Origin: Didymodactylos carnosus
Lineage: Eukaryota > Rotifera > Eurotatoria > Philodinida > Philodinidae
Assembly (NCBI GenBank): GCA_905250885.1
Contig: CAJNOQ010000018.1
Coordinates: forward strand, 1 to 64,000
Reading direction: 5' to 3'
DNA: 64,000 nt
Under the pieces are notes generated by a model, which was not told the origin of the DNA, searched no databases, and worked only from the letters and a program-made list of their open reading frames with translations. Below are positions 12,349 to 24,079 of this stretch, piece by piece. Every line of letters begins with the position of its first letter. The first letter of the stretch is position 1. Position numbers and translations under genes: made by a program.

Positions 12349-14215
12349 TTAGCCTACTTCTGACATTTCGCTGTTTACAAGAGAATTCAAATTTAGATCA
12401 CCACATAAAATGAGAAAAGAACAGACAGAAAAATATTTAGAAATAAAAGAAACAAGAGTACTACAAAAAAAGTCAACATTCACAAGCAGTGTTTTTAATA
12501 CGAATTTTTTCAGAGTGGAACTTTCTACTTTGCTGTTAGCGTCAAAATGGTAACAGTTGAAATTTTTGTCTAATAAAAGAGATTTTTTTATCATCACAGG
12601 AGTTTCGTTTTACCACTTTCAGTTAAATGGATCGAAATTAACTTCTCTCCCTGATCAATTACAAATTTAATAACAAACATCTTACATGACTCATCTAAAA
12701 CAAAGTGTAACTAAAACAATAGCTGTCAGTTGAACACTTCTGAATAAAAAGAAACGCTGCAAAACTTTTATACGTTTAGATGGAAGTCACAAATCCTTTT
12801 TGACTAATATCCTGTTGATGTTAATCTTCAGACACTAACCATGTCGTATTGTGATGAAAGTTAGAGGATTAAACAGAAATTATACTGGTTCTCTCGCTCA
12901 CAACTGTTCAACAAACAGAGATCGATGGGTTAATTTTGTAAGGCAGAAAATATGAAAAAACGATAAAGTGAAAGTTTTCAAAAGCAAAGTGGAAAACAAG
13001 GTGAATATACTTTTCTCAATGTAGAAAATAATAGAACTTTATTATTCAAAGTGAAAACCCATTCTGCTCTCGCTTGTCCCACTAATCATCAAAAATACTG
13101 ATTCACAGATTGAGAACGGTAACAGTTACAGATTCTACATCTAATAAAGAAGCTTCAATAGAATTGATAACAGTAAAAATAAAATTACGAGAAATGTACG
13201 TGACAAGGCCACCACCATGCTGATTTCGGTCACGGCGTACACAAGAAAAACCAGGGAGAGACATTTCAAACTCTGAAATCGATGGATCCAAATTTGTCTA
13301 AGAAAACATAGGCTGTCAAAATCAGTAAACTAAAAAAGTTTTGTCTTGAATAAGGCTAAAGTTTCTTACTAAACTTTGTATATTGTGAGAAAAGGTAGTT
13401 ACTTCGTGTGAAGAAGATAACGGTACAGTAAAATGAGTCTGCTTGCACCAGGCAGGACTTTGTTGTTGATAATAATGAATGATTATTATAATGTTGTCGA
13501 TAGTTAATATTTGACAATGGTTGTTGTTATTGATGATGTTCTTGACGTTTTTTATATGCAAATTCAAATTTGTTGTTTTGTTAAATGTTTACCAATAAAT
13601 ACACGTTTGATATTATCATTAGAAGAATTACGAAGAGACGATGATTTAGATAATATCGATGAACGTATTAATAAATCATTAAAACTAACATCAATAATAC
13701 GCACACGATTGTCGGATAGAGTGGTACCGGATGTAAATCGCCATATAGAATCAATTGTTCCATCAGGTATATCAATATGAAGATTATCATGAATAAACAT
13801 TGATATAACCTATTTATCACTATAGCCGGTTGTTTCTGTTTCGTTTTTAATAATGATATTTTACCATTATATCATCGAGTTTATGATTAATTAATTCGGC
13901 ATTTTGTTCGAGTAAATTTAAACGTTCAGATAATTGTTGTAAACAACGACATGGTATACGATTCAATGATTTCTCATCTTTTGAACGCACAGGACAGTAC
14001 CAATTCAAATACTGTTTATCTGTGGCAAGTTATTGATAAGCTTGATACGAAGAAATGGGCATATTAGTACAACCAATATAAAACCATTTATCATAATTAT
14101 CATATTGCATTGCATTATCATTATTCTTTACCTTTTTTTTACATGAATACTTTTAATTTGATAATGCTGATGACGTTGCTTTTTTTTATGTTGATGACTG
14201 GTCGCTTTTTGAGGA
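12349..14215 (-). mobile_element. LINE (non-LTR) relic with zinc-finger/coiled-coil ORF and endonuclease
   Basis: Read on the minus strand, a basic lysine/histidine-rich segment (about 14210-14110) leads into a Cys-containing piece at about 14090-13880. That piece includes WFYIGCTNMP, NWYCPVRSKD and IPCRCLQQLSERLNLLEQ, a PHD-like zinc finger plus coiled coil. It joins DNLHIDIPDGTIDSIWRF (13800-13564). Endonuclease pieces follow: TFSHNIQSLVRNFSLIQD (about 13400-13340), LPGFSCVRRDRNQHGGGL (13291-13103) and FLILCGDLNLNSL (about 12410-12370). Order and spacing fit the 5' half of a non-LTR retrotransposon. Stops, frame changes and a region of about 500 bases without match show it is dead. No reverse transcriptase was seen. 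Confidence 0.6.
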
Positions 14216-14581
14216 CATAACAACAATAAAAATATAATAATAATTTAAATGAAAAATACAACGAAGAAAATAATATGTATTACAGAATACAGAGAAGATT
14301 AATAAACAATAATCAATAGATATTAATCTAGAACAAGAAGGTGGGTTGAAAGTCTCTCGCCTCTCTCTCTTTAGAATAATTTATAATATAAGCATTTACT
14401 ACTCCGAGTAACTAAACATTTATTCTCGTAGAAAATCAACTACTTTTTTTAATAAGAAGTTATAATTTTTTATTGTTCTAGATCAAATTTTTCTTTGGTT
14501 AAATCTAATAATATGGCCAGTTCAAAGTAAAGTGATCCCTTCATTTTTTGATATTGAAATCTCGATTTTTTCTCACTAACA

Positions 14582-15439
14582 TAGAGATGCAGCTCGAAAC
14601 TTTTTTATTGGGGACAATTGGAAAATGAATGGCAGCAAAAAAATAATAGACGATGTTAATGGTTTTTTAAATGCTGGTAATACGAAAGACGAATCACGTA
14701 AGAGATCTTAATACTATTTTCAAGAGTACAATTAGTGTATATATAAATAAAAAAAAGTCATTTTTTTTTCAACAAAAGGAAGTAACGTTTAAAATGTTAA
14801 CAGAAGCCAGCCTCGTATACTTCCACGCGTTCGTTCGTTAAGTGGTTTATGGGAGAACAGCCAGACTTTAATTAGTTACGTGCCTATCATGCACAATGTT
14901 CTGAAATGAAAAGAGAGGAATCAATGCTGAGTATAATTGTAAAGTCATGTCTGATAAAAAATCATCGTGTCATACAACAAGCTTTTCTTATCTGTTAGAC
15001 TTATGCATTTAGGGTAGAAATATTATAACATTTTTTCTTATTCTTTGCAGTTGATATTGTTTGTGCGCCACCAACTGTGTGGCTCCGTGAGTTTATTACA
15101 TCAAAGCCGAAATGTGCTCGAAGCTGGACAAAATTGTAATAAAAAAGATAGCGGTGCTTTTAGCAGAGAAACCAGGTACGATGTATTTTATTTTCATCTA
15201 AAAGATAAGAATTCATTCTTCTCATTTTAGTCCACAAATGTTAGAAGAATTGAAATGTCAGTGGGTCATTTTAGGACATTCTGAACGTCGTACAATTTTC
15301 AAAGAACCTGATAATGTAAGTAGATGGATTCTAATAAACGATTTTCAATAATAATGTTTGTTTATAGGAGATTGCAGAAAAAACACAGTATATTTTGAAA
15401 AACACAAAACTTAATGTTATTTTTTTGTCAGTTGTATGA
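14582..15439 (+). pseudogene. TPI1: Triosephosphate isomerase pseudogene (N-terminal half)
   Basis: Four intron-separated pieces match triosephosphate isomerase, the glycolytic enzyme interconverting DHAP and glyceraldehyde-3-phosphate. They are NFFIGDNWKMNGSKKIIDD (about 14598-14697), DIVCAPPT then AGQNC...GAFSRET (about 15051-15174), PQMLEELKCQWVILGHSERR (15231-15316) and EIAEKTQYILKNTKLNVI (15369-15439). The active-site lysine (WKMNG) and histidine (GHSERR) are still visible. A start codon is not in frame with exon 1, the second exon shifts frame between CAPPT and QNC, and the fourth exon hits TGA. The C-terminal half with the catalytic glutamate is missing. Retained introns show a duplicated genomic copy, not a retroposed cDNA. 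Confidence 0.8.
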
Positions 15440-15825
15440 CAATGATAATGAGTCAGTTATCAAATTTGTTTACATCTAATCGAAAAATAGAATAGTGACA
15501 AGTTTTAGAGCCAGTCATTCTTTATGAAAATGTTTTACCTATTATTTTTAAATTTTCACCATTTCTCATAGAATAAATATGTAGGTTATTTTTTTAAATT
15601 TATTTATTTTGAGTTTGATTCAACGTTGTTTCACTTTTAAATGTTTTTGATGTTGAAATTGCTCATTTTATTCTATGCAATAAGTAATTAATTCTCTATA
15701 ATGTAGTTGGACAGTTTCATAAATAAAAAGTTTCGTTTGGGATAATTATTAGTGGATCTAGTATAAGGAATGACACCATGACTTGACTTCCTTTTCTAGT
15801 GATCAAGAATTATTAATCAAGAATA

Positions 15826-16180
15826 GACGATTTATTTCTTGAATCATTTGAAATAAATGATGGTGAGAATAATAACACTAATAATCAGCCATATATTCAT
15901 TGTTGATTCTAAAATTTAGTTAAACCATTGAAGGGTGATCATTTGTCTCGAGGAATGGGTCGCATAGCTGGTAAAAATGGCCGAACAAAATTTTCAATTG
16001 AGAATGCTACATGATGTCGAATAGTTTTGGCTGATGCGTGCGACCTTTCTATCATTTTATTAACGTTAAAACATTAGTCATTGCTATATTCCATTTTTTT
16101 ACTTAGCAAAATCCATATTATCGGCTCATATCAAAATATCTGAAATGCACGAACATCCACTAACATGTACTATTGTTGAT
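15826..16180 (+). pseudogene. PNO1: PNO1 (KH-domain ribosome-assembly factor) pseudogene
   Basis: PNO1/Dim2 is an RNA-binding factor for 18S rRNA maturation. DDLFLESFEIND (15826-15861) is followed by a GTGAGAA donor, a 55-base intron and a TAAAATTTAG acceptor. Then comes [14 protein letters not shown] and the KH loop [17 protein letters not shown], with RIVLAD beyond a stop. A last piece at about 16110-16160 reads SKIHIIGSYQNI, close to the PNO1 ending. Only the C-terminal third is recognisable, with a stop after ENAT, a frame change before SKIHI and another stop after NI. It lies about 390 bases after the TPI pseudogene in the same orientation and decays in the same way. Confidence 0.8.
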
Positions 16181-17200
16181 ACATTCCTGTTCAAATAAAC
16201 ATTCCTGTTCTTTCGACTATCAGCAACCACAATGTTGAATTATCCTGAAAAATAATTAATATGATGTAATACTTTTTGTAAGAGAATTTTAATCGCAGCT
16301 TTCTTCATGTTTTTCACTGCATTTTCTAACGGTGATTCGACGTGTGGCAAATATCTAACCTCAAAATAAGAGTGAGCTCAATGCTTTTTGACTGCTTTCC
16401 AGTAGTACTAATAGAGTAATGGTTGCTATATACGAAGAAAACATTAGAGCATGTGTATCCGTGGATATTATCGCTTGTATCATCTCGATACTAATCCCGT
16501 AACATAGCATCGCGCCCAATCTTCTGTGCATCAGATCGAATCGTGTTAATACTCTTTATAGGAAAACTAGAGCTTACGTTATATCTTTGTATATATATTT
16601 TACTATTGCACATTTTTAATCTAAGATTTTGTACGGTCCACTCGTTTAACTGAGCCTGAAACCAGGCATGGGCGAGTCCGAGTCCGCACTGGAAGAGGCA
16701 ATCTACCCCTCAAACATTAAATCTTACATAAGTTTCTGGGCTAAAACAAACACAGACAGTAGCGACTCATCACCTGATAAGATAGATAAGATAAAATTTA
16801 TTTTTACTCAAGAGTAGGATATCACAAAAAGAACAAAAGGCTTGTGGCATCCGTGAATACCCTGTGATAACTTCTGTGATAACTCTGAATTTTCCATAGG
16901 GAATGATCGTAACGATCTACGTACTTTTAAAATGATACAACACCATTAAACAAAATCTCGCTTTCAGTCTTACTCAAACTTTACACGAATGTTCTTCTAT
17001 GTGTACTGCATCTGTAAAATTTGCATAAGAAAGCACAAACGTTTCTAGGCAGTACAGTGCGTTTCTCAAAATTCGCTAGTTTTTCACAAAGTCAAATTTT
17101 CTCATTTCGGAAGCACTTTAACTCAAACTAAGATGGTATCAGTGCAAAAATCTGCATTGAGCCTTGTGTAAACAGCACATTTCTAAACAAAAAGGTTTGG
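16181..17200. other. No gene recognised
   Basis: AT-rich sequence with no supported exon. A GC-richer patch near 16650-16710 (caggcatgggcgagtccgag) looks like part of a dispersed repeat, but its ends were not found. Confidence 0.35.
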
Positions 17201-17229
17201 TATCGAAAAAATTTCACCTTAGGTCCAAA

Positions 17230-17800
17230 AGGAAAAAACACTTTTTCCTTAGAATAAGAATTCTGGGTCGGCCATTCGATCGAGCGTGTTTGAAAACGTA
17301 GAAAAAGTTCATTGCTCAGGTTGTCGAATATACTTCAGTCCCCTGCTATGCAAAAATTGCCCACTCTGTTAAGGTAATCTTGAAATCGGATGGAACGTAA
17401 TCCGGTGGTAGTGTTTGTTTTTGGAAAACAATTCAACAACCTGGGAAGAATCGAGTTTTACGAAAACGAGGATTTCTAAGTTGTTTTCATCTAACACTAA
17501 AAAGTTCGCATATTCACTCAAAAATATCAGAACGAGTTGAAAACTTCAGAATGTAAAATAGCTATGCTATTCTATATTCTACTGATAGTAAATGTACAAA
17601 ACCCTATGGTTTTTCAAAACGACTTTTAAAAAATATTTGGACAAAGCACGGATTTTCTCTAGCAACATAACCAGAAAAAAGTCTAGATTGGGCTCAGCTC
17701 AGGACTTTTTAAAAAAGCGAGTGAAAAATAATGCAAATCGTTTTTTCGTCCAGCAACATAATTCTACTGTTTTTATGATTAATAGTAAGTAACACAACGA
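17230..17800 (+). mobile_element. Probable Tc1/mariner transposase relic
   Basis: Plus-strand fragments resemble the catalytic part of a Tc1/mariner transposase. GGSVCFWKTIQQPGKNRV (from about 17403) resembles the usual 'gGSVMVWGcis..G.g' region. QNPMVFQNDFKKYLDK is seen at about 17596-17645, and a degenerate stretch resembling '.pe.SpDLNPIE..W..lKrrv' ends in KKRVKNNANRF (about 17715-17750). Frame changes and stops break it. No convincing terminal inverted repeats were located. The match is by eye and is moderate. Confidence 0.35.
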
Positions 17801-20800
17801 CAGAATAATCTGATTTTTTGTTTTACGAGTAACAAATACGTTATGTATATAATTTTTACCCAAAAGTAAAGATTTCCAAAGTAATTTTTCAAGTTGAAGA
17901 CTACCACCAAAATACAATTTTAGCGGTGAATTTTGACAAAATACTAAAATACTGCTGTTTTTTGTCAGTTTTCCTCATTTTTCGAAAATTTCGCCAATAT
18001 CAAGCTTCCTGATCTTTTCGTCAATACAGTTTTGTACACAGCGTTTTCGATAGAAGTTTTGGTGGGGAGGGGTCCCTAGGGAAAAACTTACTCGAATCTT
18101 AGTAAGATTTTGTTTATATTTGTCTAAGATTGGATAAGAATTTATTAGGATCTTAATAGTAAGAACGACGACGTTTTTTAAATAATATTCATTAGAGATA
18201 TGCTGAAAATTTTTCAATTTTTAATCCGCATTATCCGAAGCAGCAGTTGAATAGTGTTGAAAAATGAAGAGAAATTTCATATTTTTGGGTGTACAACTAT
18301 GGACCTTGACCCGCATGTAAACTCTCTAAAAAGTTGTTGAACACTTTAGAGAGAGCAAGTACTAGCAGAATCTGAAGGGAACATAACCATAAAATCACTC
18401 GTATTTGAGAGTCTGCTGAATAACTAAAGTTCTTTCTTGAGAAAATCACTTACTCAGATGCATAAAAGGCAGTTTCTCAACTTAAATTTCTTAAAAAATT
18501 TCTGAGTAAGTCAAAATTTGTCGAGTAGCTTTATAAAGAGGGGGTGAATTTCCATCCCCTAATCAATAACACTGTTTGTATAGCTTTTCGAGGACTATCG
18601 ACTTCATCAACAATTATTTGCAATAGAAGCTTTGTTAATGATGAAAAAGTGAAAATAAGAACGTGACAAAGCATCTCTAGTAGTATTTGGCCTATATCTC
18701 GTCAAGAAAGTATTTTTATTCAGAGTATTTTATATCAATATTCTAGATCTCGTCAAGAGCTATCGGTTGCACTATATGAGCTAAGCAGGAGTGGAAAATG
18801 ACTGTGCTATTGAATATTTCGAGGTATTTTAATTTATATGGACTGAAGATTTACATAGGTTTTTGAAAGTTTCCTCACTAACGAAAGGACCACTGTGAAG
18901 TCGAAACCCACCGACTGTGATAGGTGAAACTGTCTTTAAACTTCAAATTTTATTTTCTTTCCTTCGAAGATAGGTACAAAATTTTTTGCAAAAAGCCCTA
19001 GTAAAATTTCTTGTGGCCAAGATCTTAACTTCTGGAATATTTCAGTAAGATCTTGACTCAAGCTCTTGGGAAGAAAGCGTAAGATATACATGAAATTCCA
19101 AGAACCTAAGACCTTGAAATTTCTTTATGTTCTTGTACCAAGATCTTAATAATTCTTTAATCACCGTTTTGTTTTATGCTTTTTCTTAGATATAACTGTG
19201 AAAATTTTCATACTTAGAATAGCTGTGAAATTTTCGTTTTCGTGAACGTATTTCTTCAAGGATGAACCTATGACCACATATGATTGTATGTCTAATGGTG
19301 ATGACATATATAAAAAAATTTTGATCATAATACTTTGAAACATTTTGATTTCGATTGACTAAAGATCTTGGATACAACTCGGAGGACTTAGCCGTTCAAT
19401 TTTTCATCCGAACAGCTGTGCAATGTTGATTTTAATCAGTGAGTAAGGAAGTGTACCGTTAAGGAGTATTATAGAATGGATGAGTGAATAAGAATAAGGA
19501 AACGTATGATAAATGTAAAAATAATGAACGACAACCACTTGATAATGAAGACAAGATCTATTTATTATTAACAACAACATCATCCGTAAATTCTTCAACA
19601 TACTGTTGAGAAAGATTTTTCAATTCATACAGTCTATATATCATGTTTATACCAAAAAAAGAAATAAATTGAAGTAAGAAACATTTAATAAGCGATTAGG
19701 TTAAATCTTGCATAGTATATTCACACGTATTTACTGTTTTTGACAGGTGATGCCGACAGTCGAAAGAAACAAGTCATGATTTCTCATGCGATACTTAATT
19801 AATAAAGATTTTTGCGAATTTCTATAACATTTCATAAGACTTTTCTTGTGCAATCTGAACTAGTTAACTCTTAAATCTATAAAATATGTTTTAGATTATT
19901 TCGTCGTTGTTGATTACACATTGGAATTGTCTAATTATCGCTAAGATTTATTTTTATTGCGGAGCATTTGTAAGAAGACTATCTAAGTGTGAAAAGAGAA
20001 AAAATTAGAAAAGTTGTTGTGTTTAAGAAAAATACTGATGATTGTGTTTTTTTTATCATTAATTAACACACACGCTCTCTTGGTTGTGTCATATTTCAAT
20101 ATTTTTCACTAAAAAATAACTGTTATAGTGTTATAAACTTGTTTGTGAAAAGTGTCTAGTGTATATATGTTTGTCTATCTATATAAACAACAAATAAGGA
20201 AGTTAAAGAATAATTCCGCTACAGATATTTGAATCCATTTAGTTAAATTGAATTGTATCAATGGGTGATTAATTCACATATTCTATATAGTCATAAGAAA
20301 TACGTTTATTTGTTTTACACGGACACTATAGAGTCAATTCGCTAGAGAATACAAGTCTATTTTCGGATGACGTCTTGATTTATTAAAAAATTACTAGTAC
20401 AGAAAACTGAAAAAACGACTACTCGAGTAGATGAGTCATCGCTAGATCCAACTATAACTATCCAGCTTTATATAATTACTTTTACGCTCATTCTTAACCT
20501 AATAAAGTCTCGCGTGCCCTTCAATATACTAATACATACAAGGAGCATCATATTTTTGATAATTAAATCGTTTATTTTTCTACCATTCTGCTCAACATAT
20601 TTGAAAATGACGTTTATATCTCAACGTTTTTTCGCCTAAAGGCGGTTTCTTTTTATGACTTTTTACATTGTAATAAAGACTCGTAATAATGTTGAGAATA
20701 AATATATCATAATCATATGAACAATTTAAAAATTCTCATAAGTTATAATTTCTTATGCATGACAAAATGGTATAATATAATTGCTTTTCGTGTGACGCAG

Positions 20801-23600
20801 GTGAAAAAAAAAATGCTTAAATTTTTAGACCAGATAATAATTTAGTACTTTTCTTATTTTAGTCATTTCAAATTATAAATAAGATCAAGAAGTGATGATA
20901 AGTCGATAATAGGCAGCGGTAAAAGGAAAGAAAACTAAAAATATATAATTGAATATGGAAGTAAAAATTAATAATAATCACGAAAAATGCTTCATTTTCT
21001 TTGATTTTTTTTCTAAAGTATTTCATTCATCTCATTTTACTTAGGACTTTTTTTATTCAGCATTAGCTATATGTATCACAAATGGATAGATTTAAAAGCT
21101 TTTGCTCACTTAAATTAAAAATAATTAGTTGTTCTCAAAAAGACTATATTTTTAATTTCAAAAATTATCTTTTCATTATGACTATTCTATATTTGTTATG
21201 GTTCAGATTTCATACAGTCTGTTGTAAATAAGAGAAGTAGCTTGTTCACCATGTGAAAAAATGATTAATAAAATGTTTTTATCATTTTTTAAATAAATTC
21301 ATAGTTGTCTTTATCGGCAGCGGTAAATAATAGTGTAAGATAGGCAGAATGAGAGATATATTTAAAAAATACATCTCGTTTTATAATTGTCTTGTGTTTA
21401 ATAAAATGATAGAAGCAAAAATCAAACTAATTTTTTGTTTAAATTAGAGAAAGATAACGTTTACTACAAGTTAAGAGACACAATAACATATGACTGACTG
21501 TACGTTGAGTTTTTTCTTAATTCCTCTTTCTTTACCTGTGAGATCCGTTCACTCTATGTGTCGAAAAAAATCATCATGATGCCAATTTCTCATGTTTACT
21601 TTGCGTAATTTTATACGATCATCTACATGGTAAAAGTGAACACAATTTATCTACTTGGGAGAAAAAGCATTCTAGCACACCAACTGTGAAGTTACGTTCG
21701 ATCTATTGAGATGGAGATACTGACAATTCTCATACTATATATTTAGTATAATTAAAAATTTATTTAAGTGAATCGCAAGATATTATCTTTTTAACCAATT
21801 TCATACTATCGAAATGAATGGTGTGTTTTTCCACTATGAAAAAACTATTCCCACTATGAAATTGAAATAAAGCATTCAATTATATATATTGGATTGACAA
21901 AATCGACTATTGCAGAACAAATTGAAGTTAGTTTCGTCGTTGAGATGTTACGTGAACGTGTATATAGTTTTCAATATAGACAATTAAAATGCATAAATAA
22001 TTTGTTAAAGAATTTCAACTGATTCTCGAATGACTTTTTGGAAAAATTTCATTATTATGACAGATCAACGATAAAACTAAACTAAAAATATAAAATAGAA
22101 CTTATACATTACAGTATCCGTCTATCCTCCTGATCACAGTTAACATTGTTTTATAACATGTAGTCAGACTCTTTAGTATTTGTTCTTTGTCAGAATACTA
22201 GATCATAGCTAAAGGCTGTTGGGTTGAATGAACATAGAAGAAGAATTGATTTGCGCAGTAGATATATTATTAGTGTTGTTGTTGTTCTTTTGAAATTTGA
22301 CCTTTAATCCATTTAACTTAGTTAATCTAAACATATCTCGAGACTGTGTTCAATGAAGCTATCAAATAAATTTTGTTTATCAAAAAAACACATTTGCGTA
22401 ATTCTAGATGTTAAAAAAGCATTTGAATACTGTTTTGCCACTTGCTTATACTCACCAGTATAAAGAAATTGTAATCTATCTGCGTGTCGATCTCTCTAAC
22501 AATCTTAATATTGTACAAAGTTAAGTTGTGCAGAGCCATTGAGATAGAACAGGATCAAAGTGGAAACATAATTTTCTTCTCAATGCTGAATGTTCAGGCC
22601 CGTCGCGACTAGAAGACCGTATGGTCCTCTTGCTGTTATAGAAATGTTCTTTTTTGTCCGAGCACGCTATAATTAAAATGCTTTTTGAATTTATTTTGTC
22701 AGGCTATCTTTGAAAAATATTTTTTACAGATACAGTTTCCCTACTTTTCGGATCTCACGACGGCTCTGTCAATGTTGACCGTGTATGCAATTATCAACAT
22801 GTTTCAAATACTCCTGTGACACAGATAACGAAGCCCAGTACTTCCACACAGTAGCTTTCATTATAATTAAAATTGATCAGACATTAGAATTAATCATGAC
22901 TAAAGGTTCTACAACACGAATGTGACTTTTTTTAACCATAATTAATAATTGTGAATAAAGGTTAGCATGCTGACGACTAATCATGTTTCGGACAGCTTAT
23001 ATATATATTTATCACTTAAAGACTGAGAAATGGATTATTAATGATTTAATGTGTAAAAAGATGCGAAACCGCTCATTCAATAAAAAAATGAAATTGTTGG
23101 CCGAAGAGCAGAGAAGTTTCAAAAGTGCTACAAATGATTTAGTCTGGCAACGCTTCAGATAGCATAAACAGAGTAGTACCGACAACTCGGGGATTTGAAA
23201 CTAACATGCACTTTAGAAGGTAGACTGTTCTGGTACCTGTCAGAAAACAATAGTCTCCGTTGTTGTTTTGTGAACAAACAGAAGAGAAAAGAACATATAC
23301 TTGACATATATTGACAGTAACAATTTAATTATGCTTAACTAATCAGGATTAAATTAATTGGGGTAACGTTGCCGCATGAATATAATAAATGTCAGCAGTT
23401 CTAACTATTTTACATTATTCTATGCTATCTAAACCACTCTTCCATCTAATTGTACGCTGCATATTCATTCGAACAATTCATTAATTAGCGTACGCTCGTG
23501 ATTTCCTTTGATCTTTTGCCAATATTTGTTTGACTTGTCGCTGATTGCTTCTGGATGTACCAAACCATCGTCATTGATACAATTCATCACTTTTCTTACG
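17801..23600. other. Long stretch without recognisable genes
   Basis: No splice-supported coding exon, RNA gene or complete element was found. Around 18.06-19.37 kb the palindromic word AAGATCTT and variants recur (near 19020, 19049, 19140, 19366), suggesting a decayed repeat. At 22398-22430 the reading VILDVKKAFEY resembles block A of a LINE reverse transcriptase but is too short to call. The part next to 24.08 kb should hold the TIS11 promoter. Confidence 0.4.
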
Positions 23601-23830
23601 TAAAATTTAAATTGTCGTAATTATATATATCTATACGAACACATATAGAAGAACAAGAAGACGTTGTAACCTCTGTTTTTTCTTTTCTCTGTGCGCGATT
23701 TATTTTTCGTTCGTTTGACCAGAAAAGTCAAAATACACAGACACATGTCTTTTCGTACAACTGAACGAAACTGTCTAGAAATATGATTGGTTGTAAAAAT
23801 ATTTGTGTAGACGTTGTGTTGTTGTTGAAA

Positions 23831-23840
23831 TATATATAAA
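23831..23840 (+). promoter_or_regulatory. Candidate TATA box of the TIS11-type gene
   Basis: The sequence tatatataaa lies about 240 bases upstream of the ATG at 24080. It is consistent with a TATA box of an inducible early-response gene, but similar AT-rich words are common in this sequence. Confidence 0.25.
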
Positions 23841-24079
23841 GAAGAGACACTTGTGAAAAGAAAAATATATCTGATAGTCAATTCGAACGAAAACTCTACT
23901 TAATCGTATATATACGTGCGCGTGTTCTATTTCCGAAAACGAGAATTTCTGGTTTTGTCTTACGTATAGACTATATTACATAATCTTTGTATTTTACGTT
24001 ATAACATCTTTTCTTCAAATACTTCGACTATTATTTTTCTATTCAATACGTTTTCAACATCATCTTTTATCTGGAAATA

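Noticed and set aside
13511-13780. Plus-strand reading frame of 89 codons
   Set aside because: It is the shadow of the minus-strand LINE reading frame at 13564-13800, which reads better and connects to neighbouring LINE pieces.
22398-22430. VILDVKKAFEY, similar to a reverse transcriptase block A
   Set aside because: Only about 11 residues, with no neighbouring RT motifs in any frame nearby. Too short to call.
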